Positions 37,012-48,181 are shown, counted from the first letter of the stretch. The stretch: DNA of 64,000 nt from Bordetella avium (GCF_034424645.1 NZ_CP139969.1:248001-312000), one strand, 5' to 3'. Numbers and translations are program-made. Notes: generated by a model from the letters alone, not told the origin.

Positions 37012-38922
37012 CTATGATAGCGGCTCGACGGCTGTTTGTGCGCGACCGAACAGCTTACTGTCGCCACGCAACACATGGCGGTCGCGCAGACGGCGGGTGT
37101 AGCCCGCCCGATCCATGAATTCGAGAATCTGGATGGCCCGTTTACGTCCCAGCCCGGTCTGGTCGCGAAAGGCCGCTGCTTCCACGCCGCCTCGCTCCTG
37201 GCATTGTTGCGCCACCCGTGCCGCCAGCTCGTCCATGGTCTGGTGATGATAGAAAAGATCGCGCACCACTTGCACGACATCGCCCCGGCGCAGCAGTTTG
37301 CGCATCAGGCGGCGCATATCGTCTTCCGGCAGGCGCAGGCTGCGCGCCAGATCACGCACCCAGGGCGGGTCAAAGCGCGCTTGGCGCAGCAGCAGCAGGC
37401 TTTGCTGCGCCAGGCGCTGTTCTTCCTCATTCAGGGTGACGCCATGTTCCGGCAAGTGCCACCAGGCGCCATTGCGCCTAAGCAGGCCCTCCTCGGCGCT
37501 GTGCTCCAGCAGCGCCTGCCAGAGTTCGGCTGCGGCCTGCGGACAGCTCATGCGCCTTAAGCGGGCCGCGTCGGCGCCGGGTTCGTCGGGATACTGCGCA
37601 TGAAAGGCTGCGACGGCCGCGAGCAGGCTTGCGCGCAGCGCCAGCCAGCAGTCTTGCGCGATGAGTACGCGTTCGCCGCGCGGCGCGATCCAGCGCGCAT
37701 CCGCCGGCGCCGTGGCGTTCAGGCGCAGCACCAGGGTTTCCGGGATGCCCAGCGGCGCCTGAGCCAACAGCGGACGCAGATCATGGTCGTCGAGATAGGT
37801 GCTGAGAGCATGCAGCCAGGCTAGCCGCGCAGGTTTGCGGCGTTTGCGGTCCGGCGCATTGGGGTCGAGTATCCGTCCGCCGCCCACGGTACGGCGGCTG
37901 TTGCGCACGATGTAGCGGTCACCTGGCATGGCGCAAAGATCGTTGTCGAAGACCAGTTGCACCAGCCCGGTCTGGCCTACGGCCAGTTCGACAGGCGCCA
38001 GCGGTACGGCATGGGCCTGCGTTCGCGCAGCGCCGAGATGTACTTGCAAAGGCGTCCAGGCCGTCAGCGGGCTATCGCCCTGCCAGCGCAATTCGACATC
38101 CATATGGCGTGCCGGCGTGAAGCAGCGCGCGTCGGCGATCCAGTCGCCACGATGGATGCTGTCTTTGTCTATGCCGGGCAGGTTAAGCGCACAGCGCTGA
38201 CCGGCCACGCCGCTTTCGCTGGGACGGTTCTGTGCATGAATGCTGCGCACGCGTACCGGCCGCCCCTCAGGCATCAGGCGTAAGTCGGCGCGTTCATCGG
38301 CGACGTGCACCTGGCCGTCGTGCACGGTGCCGGTCACGACAGTGCCATGACCGGCCAGGGTGAAGGCGCGATCGATGGCCAGGCGGAACAGCCCTTTGAC
38401 AGCACGGGCAGGCCGTGCCTGCGCCTGGGCTTCGAGCCAGGCTTTGAGCTGCGCCACGCCGGGATCATCGGCTTGCGCGGCGGCCAGCACGAATACCGGC
38501 GCGTCTTGCAGAAAGGAGCCGGTCGTCAGCCGCTGGATGTCGGCGCGCACAGCATCGATACGGCTGGCGTCGGCGCGGTCTGCCTTGGTGATGGCCACGG
38601 CGCCTTGGTTCAAGCCCAGCAGGCTCAAGATGGCCAGATGCTCTTCGGTTTGAGGCATGACGCCATCGTCGGCGGCGACGACCAAGAGGCCAAAGTCGAT
38701 GCCGCTGGCGCCTGCCGCCATGGTGTGAATCAGTTTTTCGTGGCCGGGCACATCGATGAAACCCAGCACATCGCCGTTGGGCAGTGGGGTGTAGGCGTAG
38801 CCCAGTTCGATGGAGATGCCACGCGCTTTTTCTTCTTTGAGACGGTCGGTGTCCACGCCGGTCAGTGCGCGCACCAGCGTGGTTTTACCGTGATCGATGT
38901 GGCCAGCGGTTCCGATGATCAT
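37012..38922 (-). CDS. selB: Selenocysteine-specific elongation factor
   Basis: A 636-aa factor that carries Sec-tRNA(Sec) to UGA codons marked by a SECIS hairpin. The GTPase domain has [17 protein letters not shown], the DxxG motif in DVPGHEKLI and TKADRAD. EF-Tu-like beta domains follow. The C-terminal third contains the winged-helix repeats that bind SECIS RNA, ending [21 protein letters not shown]. It overlaps selA by four bases and the tRNA(Sec) gene follows at once. Confidence 0.96.
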   Translation of the reverse strand: MIIGTAGHIDHGKTTLVRALTGVDTDRLKEEKARGISIELGYAYTPLPNGDVLGFIDVPGHEKLIHTMAAGASGIDFGLLVVAADDGVMPQTEEHLAILSLLGLNQGAVAITKADRADASRIDAVRADIQRLTTGSFLQDAPVFVLAAAQADDPGVAQLKAWLEAQAQARPARAVKGLFRLAIDRAFTLAGHGTVVTGTVHDGQVHVADERADLRLMPEGRPVRVRSIHAQNRPSESGVAGQRCALNLPGIDKDSIHRGDWIADARCFTPARHMDVELRWQGDSPLTAWTPLQVHLGAARTQAHAVPLAPVELAVGQTGLVQLVFDNDLCAMPGDRYIVRNSRRTVGGGRILDPNAPDRKRRKPARLAWLHALSTYLDDHDLRPLLAQAPLGIPETLVLRLNATAPADARWIAPRGERVLIAQDCWLALRASLLAAVAAFHAQYPDEPGADAARLRRMSCPQAAAELWQALLEHSAEEGLLRRNGAWWHLPEHGVTLNEEEQRLAQQSLLLLRQARFDPPWVRDLARSLRLPEDDMRRLMRKLLRRGDVVQVVRDLFYHHQTMDELAARVAQQCQERGGVEAAAFRDQTGLGRKRAIQILEFMDRAGYTRRLRDRHVLRGDSKLFGRAQTAVEPLS

Positions 38923-40322
38923 GCCAGCGGCTCCGCCAATTGGGCGAGGAATCCGGCTTCATCGCGTGTTTCGAGACAGCGCAGGTCTAGCCAAAGCACA
39001 TCGTCATCGATGCGGCCTACAACGGGTGTCGGCAGTTCACGCAATCGGGTCTGGAGGCGTTCGAGGTGGCGGCCGGCACGGCCCCGGCCCAGATAGCGGA
39101 TGGCAAGGCCAAAGCTAGGCAGTTGATCGACGGGCAGCGCGCCGCTGCCGATCTGGCTGAACAGAGGCAGGCCTTCGACGCCGAAGTCCGTGCCGACCGC
39201 ATGCTGCAGGGGCGCGCGCAGCCGTTCGGCCTGCTCTTGCATCTGCCGCTGGGGACGTGTGAGCAGCCGCAGCGTCGTCAAGCGTTCTGCGAGTTTTTCG
39301 GGGGCACGGTAGAGCGCCAGCACGGGCTCCAGCGCGGCCAAGGTGAGTTTGCCCACACGCAAAGCGCGTTTGAGCGGGTTCTTCTTGATTTTCCGGATCA
39401 GATCGGCGCGGCCGACAAGCAGACCGGCCTGCGGCCCGCCCAGCAGCTTGTCACCGCTGAAGGTGACCAGGTCGGCGCCGGCCGAAAGGGTGTCGCGTAC
39501 GGTGTCTTCGCGGGGTAATCCCCATTGGGTCAGGTCCAGCAGCGTGCCGCTGCCCAGATCGACCGTGGCCGGCAAGCCCTGTGCATGCGCCAGCGCTGCG
39601 ACCTCGGCCACGCTGACGCTTTTGGTGAAGCCGGTGACCGCGTAGTTGCTGCAATGCACCTTCATCAGCATGGCTGTGCGCGGCCCGATGGCGTGGCTGT
39701 AGTCGGTGGCATGGGTGCGGTTGGTGGTGCCGACCTCGATCAGCTTGGCGCCCGCGCGTTTCATGATGTCGGGGATGCGAAACGCGCCGCCGATTTCAAC
39801 CAGTTCGCCGCGCGAGACGATGACTTCGCGCCGGTCCGCCAGCGCGTTGAGCATGAGCAACACGGCTGCGGCATTGTTGTTGACGACGGTGGCGGCTTCG
39901 GCGCCCGTGAGTTCGCACAGCAGGTCTTCGATCAGGTCGTCGCGGTCGCCGCGCGCGCCGGTGCCGAGGTCGAATTCCAGGTTGGCCGGCGAGGTCAGCG
40001 CGCGCACGATGGGCGCGATGGCCTCATCAGGCAGCAAGGCGCGGCCCAGATTGGTATGCAGCACCGTGCCCGTCAGGTTGAAAACGGCCCTCAGGCGCGG
40101 CGCATTGCGTGCGGCCAGCGCGGCGGCGGTGGCCGCCGCGATGTCTTTGAGCGCTTCATGCGCAAGCGTGCCGGCCAGGGCCTGTTCACGCAGGCTTTGC
40201 AATTGGCTGCGCAAGACGGTGACGACCTGGCTGCGGCCATATTGCTCGATCAGCGGGGTGTAGTCCGCCTGCTTGAGCAGCCGGTCCAGGGAGGGAATGT
40301 CGCCGGGGGCGGCGCTGCTCAT
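38919..40322 (-). CDS. selA: L-seryl-tRNA(Sec) selenium transferase
   Basis: A 467-aa PLP enzyme, normally a decamer, converting Ser-tRNA(Sec) to Sec-tRNA(Sec). The PLP-binding Lys lies in [17 protein letters not shown]. The N-terminal segment [20 protein letters not shown] and [17 protein letters not shown] are diagnostic. Its start overlaps the fdhE stop (ATGA) and its stop overlaps selB. Confidence 0.96.
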   Translation of the reverse strand: MSSAAPGDIPSLDRLLKQADYTPLIEQYGRSQVVTVLRSQLQSLREQALAGTLAHEALKDIAAATAAALAARNAPRLRAVFNLTGTVLHTNLGRALLPDEAIAPIVRALTSPANLEFDLGTGARGDRDDLIEDLLCELTGAEAATVVNNNAAAVLLMLNALADRREVIVSRGELVEIGGAFRIPDIMKRAGAKLIEVGTTNRTHATDYSHAIGPRTAMLMKVHCSNYAVTGFTKSVSVAEVAALAHAQGLPATVDLGSGTLLDLTQWGLPREDTVRDTLSAGADLVTFSGDKLLGGPQAGLLVGRADLIRKIKKNPLKRALRVGKLTLAALEPVLALYRAPEKLAERLTTLRLLTRPQRQMQEQAERLRAPLQHAVGTDFGVEGLPLFSQIGSGALPVDQLPSFGLAIRYLGRGRAGRHLERLQTRLRELPTPVVGRIDDDVLWLDLRCLETRDEAGFLAQLAEPLA

Positions 40323-41254
40323 TCCTCCACCTCTTCATGCCACAGCAGCGGGTTGCCGCTGGCCCGGCTATATCCGGCCTCGCCCATCAGGATGTCCAGC
40401 GCAAGACTGGCGAGATCGTCGGCGACGGCTTCCACATGCAGGTCTTTTTCCTGGTAGAAGATCTTGCGGTAGCTGTGGCAGTTATCGCAGGACTCGGCCT
40501 TGATGGCTTCGGAGCGGCCTTCGATGTTGTGATACGCGATGTCTTTGGTGCTTTCGCATTGGCTACAGGTCACGCGCACCAGATGCCATTCGCAGGCGCA
40601 CAGACTGCACGAGAGGTAGCGCAGCCCATCGGATTGGCCGCCCACGCGCACCACGCTGGCGACCGGCAAGCTGCCGCACATGGGGCAGACACCAAAAGGA
40701 CTGGCGACCGGCATGGCTTTGCGGTCGAAACGGCAGGCCATGTCGGTCCAATAGACTTGCAGCGCCGCCATGACCAGCGGCGCGGCTGCGCTATCCACGC
40801 CCACACTGCGTTCGGTCAGTAGCGCATCAGCGAGGTTTTCGACGGCCTGCGGGTCCTGTTCCAGGGTGAGGCGCCACTGCTGGCAGATGTCGCGCGCGGC
40901 CTGGGGGGTGGAGGGCGTGTCGGCCACGCGGTCGAGCAGGCGGCCGAGCATCTCGCGCCAGGCCGGATCACGCGGCCAGCCGACCGCCTGTAAAGGCGGC
41001 ATGCCATGGGCTTGCGCACGGTCGATGCGTTCGGGGCTGGCGCCCGGGAAATGCGCGGCAGCCAGTTCGGTCTGCTGCGCGTCCGCCACCGTAGCCATCA
41101 GGGACAGGTAGTCGGCAATGGGGTTGTTCTCGGCCAGGGCGCGCAGACGTGCGGCGCGTGTGCTGAACACGCTGGCCCGTTCAGGCTGGCGCAGGCGGGC
41201 GATGGCGGTGTGATCCAGGGACTCGATCTCGCCGCGCGGCAATATACGCTGCAA
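40319..41254 (-). CDS. fdhE: Formate dehydrogenase accessory protein FdhE
   Basis: A 311-aa cytoplasmic, iron-binding rubredoxin-like factor needed to mature respiratory formate dehydrogenases. Four Cys pairs in the C-terminal half are visible: [18 protein letters not shown] and CDNCH. The start is a TTG at 41254, six bases after GGAG; the nearby ATG is out of frame. It is separated from fdnI by 79 bp holding a terminator-like hairpin, but coupled to selA downstream. Confidence 0.93.
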   Translation of the reverse strand: MQRILPRGEIESLDHTAIARLRQPERASVFSTRAARLRALAENNPIADYLSLMATVADAQQTELAAAHFPGASPERIDRAQAHGMPPLQAVGWPRDPAWREMLGRLLDRVADTPSTPQAARDICQQWRLTLEQDPQAVENLADALLTERSVGVDSAAAPLVMAALQVYWTDMACRFDRKAMPVASPFGVCPMCGSLPVASVVRVGGQSDGLRYLSCSLCACEWHLVRVTCSQCESTKDIAYHNIEGRSEAIKAESCDNCHSYRKIFYQEKDLHVEAVADDLASLALDILMGEAGYSRASGNPLLWHEEVEE

Positions 41255-41274
41255 ATCATTCTCCAGAGAAACAA

Positions 41275-41312
41275 CACGGCTGCGTTACGCCAAAAGGCGC
41301 ATCGCAGCCGTG
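41275..41312 (-). terminator. Intra-operon hairpin between fdnI and fdhE
   Basis: CACGGCTGCG (41275-41284) pairs with CGCAGCCGTG (41303-41312), with an inner CGCC-AAAA-GGCG stem. On the minus strand it is followed by TTGTTTCTCT. It looks like a partial terminator that would lower expression of the assembly genes relative to the structural genes. Confidence 0.6.
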
Positions 41313-41333
41313 GGGGTTCGCCTGTGGGCGGGA

Positions 41334-41981
41334 TTATTCGCCGCCAGGCGAATCTTTGCGAACCGAACGGAACCAGGCACGGTGATGCTTCCAGGCCCAG
41401 CCCCAGGTCACGGTGCCGCGCACCATGGCCTGGATCGAGCCCTTGACCCAGATCGCTGCGTAAATATGCACAATAATCGCGCAAATCAGCACAAAAGCAA
41501 GAACGGCGTGCAGCAGCGAGGCGGCCCGGACGGCCCAGATCGGGAAATAGATCGCGAAATAGGCCCGCCACATGACGATGCCGGTCAGCACCAGACCCAG
41601 CATGCAGAGGATAAGCACATAAAACAGCAGTTTCTGGCCCGCGTTGTATTTGCCGACTTCCGGTAGATTTTCTTCCCGGTTGTTGACGACATCATTGATC
41701 TGGCGCAGCCATTGGATGTCCGTCTTCGTCATGATGTTGTGCCGCCACATTTGCGCGGCAAAGACGAAGAAGCTGACAAACATCACGACCCCGATGAAAG
41801 GGTGCAGGATGCGGGTCCAGGGGCCGCCGCCCAGGAGGGCGTAAAGCCAGGAGAAGGCCGGATGAAAGAGCGCCAGGCCGGAGAGGGCGAGCAAAATGAA
41901 GGTGATGACGATCACCCAATGGTTGCTGCGCTCGCCAGCCGTGTAGCGCTGGATCTTCCTGGGGTGATGGGGATCAGCCAT
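41334..41981 (-). CDS. fdnI: Formate dehydrogenase cytochrome b subunit
   Basis: A 215-aa inner-membrane di-haem cytochrome b of the FdnI/FdoI type, passing electrons from the beta subunit to quinone. Four hydrophobic helices are evident, with haem-ligand His candidates in [24 protein letters not shown] and [19 protein letters not shown]. The ATG at 41981 gives [13 protein letters not shown] and overlaps the fdnH stop by eight bases. Confidence 0.94.
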   Translation of the reverse strand: MADPHHPRKIQRYTAGERSNHWVIVITFILLALSGLALFHPAFSWLYALLGGGPWTRILHPFIGVVMFVSFFVFAAQMWRHNIMTKTDIQWLRQINDVVNNREENLPEVGKYNAGQKLLFYVLILCMLGLVLTGIVMWRAYFAIYFPIWAVRAASLLHAVLAFVLICAIIVHIYAAIWVKGSIQAMVRGTVTWGWAWKHHRAWFRSVRKDSPGGE

Positions 41982-42873
41982 GACGGGCCTCCTCTTCAGC
42001 CTTGCGTTCGTCTTCTTCGTGGGTTTCGTTGGGACCAACCCGGATGTAATGGAAGAAACCGGCCAGCGCGGTCAGCGCCATCGCGGCCACGCCCAGGGGC
42101 TTGGCGATGCCCTTCCAGAATGAGACCATGGGGCTGATCTTCGGGTCTGCTGGCAAGCCATGATAGAGCTGCGGTTGGTCGGCATGGTGCAGCACATACA
42201 TGACGTGCGTGCCGCCCACCCCCTGCGGATCGTAGAGCCCCGCATGCTCGAAACCGCGTGACTTGAGGTCTTCGATCCGCTCGGCCGCCTGCTGCTTCAT
42301 GTCTTCCTTGGTGCCGAACTCGATAGCGCCGGTGGGACAGGTTTTCACACAGGCAGGCTCCTGGCCGACCGCCACGCGATCCGAACACAGCGTGCACTTA
42401 TAGGCCTTGTGGTCTTTCTGCGAGATGCGCGGCACGTTGAACGGACAGCCGGTGATGCAGTAGCCGCAGCCAATACAGTTTTCTTCGTGAAAATCCACGA
42501 TGCCGTTGTTGTATTGGATGATGGCGCCTGGCGAGGGGCAGGCCTTCAGGCAGCCGGGGTCCTCGCAGTGCATGCAGCCGTCCTTGCGGATCAGCCACTC
42601 CAGATCGCCTTTTTCGTTCTCGTATTCCGAGAACCGCATGACGGTCCAGGAGTGCTCGGTGAGGTCGGCCGGGTTGTCATAGACCCCCACGTTGACGCCG
42701 ACCTCATCGCGCAGGTCGTTCCATTCCATGCAGGCGACCTGGCAGGCTTTACAGCCTATGCACTTGGAGACGTCGATCAGCTTGGCCACGCTGCCGGTCG
42801 AGGGCTCGCGCACGCCGGGCGGCGGCGTGGTGGTGGCGGAGCGCCGTTTGATGTCCAGTGATTGCATTGACAT
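41974..42873 (-). CDS. fdnH: Formate dehydrogenase iron-sulfur subunit
   Basis: A 299-aa beta subunit with four [4Fe-4S] ferredoxin-type Cys clusters: [35 protein letters not shown] and CTLCSDR with CVKTC. A single C-terminal membrane helix ([19 protein letters not shown]) anchors it, as in FdnH. It links the molybdenum or tungsten subunit to the cytochrome b. It starts nine bases after fdnG. Confidence 0.95.
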   Translation of the reverse strand: MSMQSLDIKRRSATTTPPPGVREPSTGSVAKLIDVSKCIGCKACQVACMEWNDLRDEVGVNVGVYDNPADLTEHSWTVMRFSEYENEKGDLEWLIRKDGCMHCEDPGCLKACPSPGAIIQYNNGIVDFHEENCIGCGYCITGCPFNVPRISQKDHKAYKCTLCSDRVAVGQEPACVKTCPTGAIEFGTKEDMKQQAAERIEDLKSRGFEHAGLYDPQGVGGTHVMYVLHHADQPQLYHGLPADPKISPMVSFWKGIAKPLGVAAMALTALAGFFHYIRVGPNETHEEDERKAEEEARHG

Positions 42874-42882
42874 ATATCGCTC

Positions 42883-45800
42883 CTATGCCTTCTCGACCTT
42901 GACCAGGAAGGACTTGAACTCGGGTGTCTGACTATTGGCGTCACCGACGAAAGGCGTCAGCGTGTTGGTCAGAAAGCCCGGTTTCGTAATCCCCACAAAG
43001 CCCCAGTGGATGGGAATACCCACATGGTGCACGGTGCGGCCTTCGATGGTCAGCGCCTTGATGCGCTTGGTGACGAGCGCCACCGCCTTGATGTAGCCCC
43101 GGTTGGACGAAACCTTCACACGTGAACCATTCGCTATGCCCAGTTCCTTGGCCAGCGCCTCGCCGATTTCGACGAATTGCTCGGGTTGCAGGATGGCGTT
43201 CAGGCGCACGTTCTTGGTCCAGTAATGGAAGTGCTCCGTCAGGCGATAGGTGGTGGCCACATGCGGGAAATTCTCCGTCTTGCCCATGGCCTCCAGGTCC
43301 GACTTGAACACGCGCGCGGCCGGATTGCTGACGGCCAGCGGCTGCTTGGGATGCAACGGGTTGTAGCCCAGCGGGTTCTCGAAGGGCTCGTAATGCTCGG
43401 GGAAGGGGCCTTCGGCCAAGCCGGCGCGGGCGAAAAAGCGCGCCACACCCTCCGGGTTCATGATGAAGGGCCCCATGCCGCCCGCCGGGTTCTCGTCGGC
43501 CTTGAAGTCCGGGATATCGGCGCCGCCCCAGCGCTTGCCATCCCAGGCAATAAGGCTGCGGCGCGGATCGAAGGGCTTGCCTTCCACGTCGCAAGAGGCG
43601 CGGTTGTAGAGGATGCGGCGGTTGGCCGGCCAGGCCCAGGCCCAGTTCAGCGTTTGGCCGATGCCGGTCGGATCGCTGTTGTCGCGCCGGGCCATCTGAT
43701 TGCCGGCCTCGGTCCAGCCGCCCGCGAAGATCCAGCAGCCGCTCAAGGTGCTGCCGTCGTCGCGCAACTCGGCAAATCCGGCGAGCTGCTCGCCTGCCTT
43801 ACGCGTGACGCGGGACGGGTCCTTGGGATCGGTGAGGTCTTTCAGGGCGCGGCCGCAGTACTCCTTGGCCAGTTCAACGGCCGTGGGGCTTTCCGGATTG
43901 GAGTAAGGCCATGACAGGTTGACGATGGGGTCGGGATAGGCCCCGCCTTCCTTGCGGTAAAGCTCACGCATGCGCGTAAAGAGATCAGACATGATCTCAA
44001 TATCGCTGCGGGCCTCGCCCGGTGGCTCCGCGCCCTTCCAGTGCCATTGCAGCCAGCGGCCCGAGTTCACCAGTGCGCCTTCTTCCTCGGCAAAACAGGT
44101 GGTGGGCAGACGGAATACTTCGGTCTGGATCGAGGCGGTGTCGACGTCGTTTTGCTCGCCCACATTACGCCAGAACTCCGAGGTTTCGGTGCTCAGCGGG
44201 TCCATGATGACCATGAACTTGAGCTTGGAGAAAGCGGCGGTCAGCTTGGCCTTGTTGGGGGCGGCGGCCAGGGGATTGAAACCCTGGCAGATGTAGCCGT
44301 TCACCTTGCCCTGGTTCATCAGCTCATACGTTTGCAGCATGTCGTAGAGCTTGTCCAGCTTGGGCAGGTAATCGTAGGCCCAGTTATTGTCGGCCGTGGC
44401 GGCGTCGCCCCACCAGGCCTTCATGAGGCTGACGTGGAACTTCTTGTAATTCTGCCAATAGCTCAATTGATTGGGACGCAGGGGCTTTTGCGCGCGCACA
44501 TCGATGTACTTGCCGAAGTCCTGCTCGCCCTCGCTGGGCAGCGTCATATAACCCGGCAAGAGGTTGGACATCAGCCCCAGATCGGTCAGGCCCTGGATGT
44601 TGGAGTGACCGCGCAAGGCGTTCATGCCGCCGCCGGCCACGCCGATATTGCCCAGCAGCAGTTGCAGCATCGCGCCGGTACGGATGATTTGCGAGCCGAT
44701 GGAATGCTGCGTCCAGCCCAGCGCGTAGAGAATGGTTGTCGCGCGGTCAGGGGTGGCTGTCGAAGCTAGCGTTTCGCAAACATACAGGAACTTGTCTTGC
44801 GGCGTGCCACAGACGCGCTCGACCAATTCCGGTGTGTAGCGCGCGTAATGTTTCTTGAGCAGCTGATAGACCGAACGCGGGTGTTGCAGCGTCGGGTCGG
44901 TTTTGACGTAGCCGTCCTCGCCCCGTTCGTAGTCCCAGGACGCCTTGTCATAGCTGCGCTTCTCGGGGTTGTAGCCCGAGTAGATGCCGTCATTGAAGGC
45001 GAAATCCTCGCGGACGATGAACGAGAAGTCGGTGTAATTACGCACGTACTCGTGCTGGATTTTGTCGTTTTCCAGCAGGTAGTGGATGACGCCGCCCAAA
45101 AAGACGATGTCGCTTCCGGTGCGTATGGGCGCGTAGAAATCGGCCACGGATGCCGAGCGCGTAAAGCGCGGGTCCACGACCAGCAGTTTTGCCTTGTTAT
45201 GCGCTTTTGCTTCCGTGACCCATTTGAACCCGCAAGGGTGGGCCTCGGCGGCATTACCGCCCATGATCAGCACTACATCCGCGTTCTTGATGTCGACCCA
45301 ATGGTTCGTCATCGCTCCACGGCCAAACGTCGGGGCAAGACCTGCCACCGTCGGGCCGTGTCAGACACGAGCTTGGTTGTCGAAGGGCAGCATTCCCATG
45401 CTGCGCACAACTTTATGCGTGATGTAACCGACTTCGTTGCTGCTGGCCGAAGCGGCGAGCATGCCGGTGGTGAGCCAGCGGTTGACGGTCTTGCCGTCGG
45501 CCGTTTTCTGGACGAAATTGGCGTCGCGGTCATCCTTCATGAGCTTGGCGATGCGGCTCATCGCTTGATCCCAGGAGATGCGTTCCCACTTGTCCGAACC
45601 CGGTGCGCGGTATTCAGGGTATTTGAGGCGGTTGGGGCTATGGATGAAGTCGATCAGCCCAGCCCCTTTGGGACAGAGCGTCCCCCGGTTGACGGGGTGG
45701 TCGGCGTCGCCCTCGATGTGGACAATGCTGGCCTTGGCGTTTTTGGCGCCGTCGCCCAGCCCGTACATCAAGATGCCACAGGCAACGGAACAGTAGGGAC

Positions 45801-45951
45801 AGGTGTTGCGCGTTTCTTTCATGCGCGCCAGTTTGTATTGGCGCACCTCGGCCATCGCCGTGCCGGGCGCTGCGCCCAACATGATCAGGCTGGAGCCAGC
45901 CAACGTAGACCCTGTCACCTTGAAGAATTGACGGCGATTCATGTGTGTCAT
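42883..45951 (-). CDS. fdnG: Formate dehydrogenase catalytic subunit, selenocysteine-containing
   Basis: A 1022-residue molybdopterin enzyme oxidising formate in the periplasm. A twin-arginine signal (NRRQFFKVTGSTLAG) is followed by CPYCSVAC for a [4Fe-4S] cluster. The UGA at 45361-45363 is in frame and encodes selenocysteine 197: the context ARV-Sec-HGPTVAGLAPTFGRG is that of E. coli FdnG/FdoG (Sec196). Read as stop it would split the gene into 196-aa and 821-aa pieces. A SECIS hairpin follows. GGGAG lies upstream of the ATG at 45951; a second ATG is at 45942. First gene of the fdn-sel unit. Confidence 0.96.
45332..45363 (-). promoter_or_regulatory. Selenocysteine UGA and SECIS element in fdnG
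   Basis: Directly downstream of the UGA, on the minus strand, GGTGGCAGGTCTTGCCCC (45349 to 45332) folds as GG/CC, a bulged U, GGCA/UGCC and a GGUCU loop. The bulged U and loop GU are the features SelB reads in E. coli fdhF and fdnG. Confidence 0.88.
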
Positions 45952-46037
45952 GAAGCACTCTCCCTTCTGGGTGGAGGAAAGTGACGCCTCTTTTGTTGCC
46001 GTCGCGGCAAATTCCGACTGGCGTCACAGCTTCCGAG

Positions 46038-46099
46038 AGTATAGGCCCGCACCTTGACCGATATCAATTTCCTGCTGTTCAAGGACGGATATAGATCAA
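46038..46099 (-). promoter_or_regulatory. fdnG promoter with two FNR-like palindromes
   Basis: On the minus strand, TTGATA (46067-46062), an 18-bp spacer and TATACT (46043-46038) form a good sigma-70 promoter. Its -35 lies in TTGAC-CGAT-ATCAA (46054-46067), 9 of 10 to the FNR consensus. A second, weaker site (46086-46099, TTGAT-CTAT-ATCCG on the minus strand, 8 of 10) is centred about 61 bp upstream of the expected start, the class I position. Confidence 0.5.
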
Positions 46100-46217
46100 G
46101 AAAGCGGCGTATTCACAGATTTTGTCTTGACTGGGCGCTGCTACCATGGTTTTTGTACCGCCCTTCGGTTTTTTTTCGAGAATGGGAGGGATTCACGATC
46201 GATTTCTGGAGCGCCTC

Positions 46218-47639
46218 ATGCGCCATCTGCGCCGCTTGACGGCGGCTGTTCTGTCCCTGTCAACGCTTTTCGCTGTGTCGCCCGGCTTCGCCCAGGGGCT
46301 GGCCGCGCCTGCGGTATCTCCGGCCGCGGCGGAGCTTCAGCGTGCAGCCGTCGATGCCTATGTTTATCTATACCCTCTGATTTCCATGGATTTGGCGCGG
46401 CGTCAGGCCGTGTCGCCCAAAACGGAGGGCCAGCCTGGGCATGCCCAGGTCAATCGCTTCTGGATGCAGCGTGGCGATGCGCCGGGCGGTCTTTGGCCGC
46501 ATGCCGACATGCTGCGCATGAGCGCCTGGCTGGACTTGAATACCGGTCCGGTGGTGATTTCCCTGCCGCCGACTCAGGGACGGTTCTACAGCTTGACGCT
46601 GCATGATCTGTGGGGGGATGCCTTCGCGGTATTAGGCAAGCGCAGCACCGGCACGGGCCGGGGCAATTATGCGGTCGTGCCGCCGGGATGGACGGCGCCA
46701 TTGCCGCCTGCCATGCAGCGCGTCGAGGCGCCGACCAGCCAGGTCTGGGTGCAGGGGCTGTTGCAGGCGGGTGCCGATAGCGCGGCCCTGCAAGAGGGCT
46801 TCATCCTGACGCCTTTGCAGGACTGGAATCGTGGCAGCCAGGCGATGCAGGTCCGGTCAGACCCGGGTCTGGACACGGTGACGCCGGTAGCGCAGCAGAT
46901 CGCCAAGATGCCGGCCGATGTGTTTTTCACTTATGGCGCCGAGTTGTTGCGCAAGCATCCGCCACGTGTCGGCGATCAAGCCATGCTGGCGCGTTTGCGG
47001 CGGGTGGGCATCTTCCCCGGCCAACAGCTCGTTTTCGGCAAGCTCGACAATCCCGTGCAGCAGGCCTTGCGCCGTGCCGCCCGGGAGACACCGGCCTATC
47101 TGGATGCGCTCAATGCTGCTGCTGAACGTGGCTGGGTGGCCGAGCGCGAGGCGATGGGGGCCTATGGCAGCGCCTATTTGAAGCGTGCCCGCATGGCGCG
47201 TCTGCAACCGGGGGCCGAACTGCCTGAAGAGGTGCTGACCCTGCGTCTGACCACGGATGCCGACGGCTCGCCGGTTCTGCCTGGCTCGCGTTACGTCTTG
47301 CGTTTTGAGGCCGATGCGCTGCCGCCGGGCGATGCCTTCTGGACGCTTGCGGCCTATGACGGCCAGGGTCAGCCATTGAGCAATCCCTATCGACGTTACA
47401 GCCTGGGTGACCGCGATCCCCTGCATTACAACGCCGACGGTTCGCTGGATCTGTTTTTACAGAGCGAGCCGCCGGGAGAGCTAGACCGGGCCAATTGGCT
47501 GCCTTTGTCCGGTGAGGCGGTGAATCTGCTGCTGCGCCTCTACCTGCCGTCGGCCGAGGCGCTGGATGGGCGCTGGAATCCGCCTTTGCTGCGCGTGGTG
47601 CCGCCCAGCGGCGTCCGAGAGGACGCACCACCGCAATAG
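46218..47639 (+). CDS. Exported DUF1254/DUF1214 protein
   Basis: A 473-aa protein of unknown function. After a signal peptide ending SPGFAQ, the DUF1254 domain begins AAVDAYVYLYPLISMDLARR and includes NTGPVVISLPPTQGRFYSLTL (abridged boundary). The DUF1214 domain lies near the C-terminus: LRFEADALPPGDAFWTLAAY and YNADGSLDLFLQSEPP. The ATG at 46218 puts the signal peptide at the N-terminus; a longer frame from 46146 does not. It is divergent from fdnG and shares its upstream region. No substrate is known. Confidence 0.85.
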   Translation: MRHLRRLTAAVLSLSTLFAVSPGFAQGLAAPAVSPAAAELQRAAVDAYVYLYPLISMDLARRQAVSPKTEGQPGHAQVNRFWMQRGDAPGGLWPHADMLRMSAWLDLNTGPVVISLPPTQGRFYSLTLHDLWGDAFAVLGKRSTGTGRGNYAVVPPGWTAPLPPAMQRVEAPTSQVWVQGLLQAGADSAALQEGFILTPLQDWNRGSQAMQVRSDPGLDTVTPVAQQIAKMPADVFFTYGAELLRKHPPRVGDQAMLARLRRVGIFPGQQLVFGKLDNPVQQALRRAARETPAYLDALNAAAERGWVAEREAMGAYGSAYLKRARMARLQPGAELPEEVLTLRLTTDADGSPVLPGSRYVLRFEADALPPGDAFWTLAAYDGQGQPLSNPYRRYSLGDRDPLHYNADGSLDLFLQSEPPGELDRANWLPLSGEAVNLLLRLYLPSAEALDGRWNPPLLRVVPPSGVREDAPPQ

Positions 47640-47680
47640 GCGGGGTACGATAGCTGTTTTCGGCCACCTGCCAGACAATT

Positions 47681-48181
47681 ATGGAAGACGCTTTCAGCCA
47701 CCAGCTTTCGATGACCATCCTGATGACGCCCGATATGGCGAATTTTTCAGGCAATGTGCACGGCGGCACGATTCTCAAATATCTGGATCAGGTGGCCTAT
47801 GCCTGCGCCAGCCGTTATGCGGGCCAGTATGTCGTGACGCTGTCGGTGGATCAGGTGGTGTTCCGTGAACCCATCCATGTCGGCGAAATGGTGACTTTCC
47901 TGGCTTCTGTCAACTTCACGGGCCGCACCTCGATGGAGGTCGGCATCAAGGTGGTGACTGAAGACATCCGGCGCAAGCTGGTGCGGCACACCAACAGTTG
48001 TTATTTCACGATGGTGGCGGTGGATGAGCACGGCCAGTCCATCGCCGTGCCTCCCCTGACGCCGGTCACGCTTGAAGAGCGTCAGCGTTTCGAGGCGGCG
48101 CGGCAGCGCCGCGCCCTACGTCAGGAAATGGAAAAGCGCCATGACGCCATCAAGAAACAGGCGCACGATCCGAACGCTTAG
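47681..48181 (+). CDS. Acyl-CoA thioesterase, hotdog fold (YciA/BACH type)
   Basis: A 166-aa hotdog-fold enzyme hydrolysing acyl-CoA. The catalytic helix MANFSGNVHGGTILKYLDQV with its Asn/His-Gly-Gly pattern is clear, followed by SVDQVVFREPIHVGEMVTF. A charged C-terminal tail is present. Its last 32 bases overlap the 3' end of the convergent hydroxylase gene, which is read on the other strand. Confidence 0.9.
   Translation: MEDAFSHQLSMTILMTPDMANFSGNVHGGTILKYLDQVAYACASRYAGQYVVTLSVDQVVFREPIHVGEMVTFLASVNFTGRTSMEVGIKVVTEDIRRKLVRHTNSCYFTMVAVDEHGQSIAVPPLTPVTLEERQRFEAARQRRALRQEMEKRHDAIKKQAHDPNA

Noticed and set aside
45361..45363. Reading the UGA in fdnG as a nonsense mutation
   Set aside because: The context is the conserved selenocysteine site, a SECIS hairpin follows, and all Sec machinery is encoded next door.
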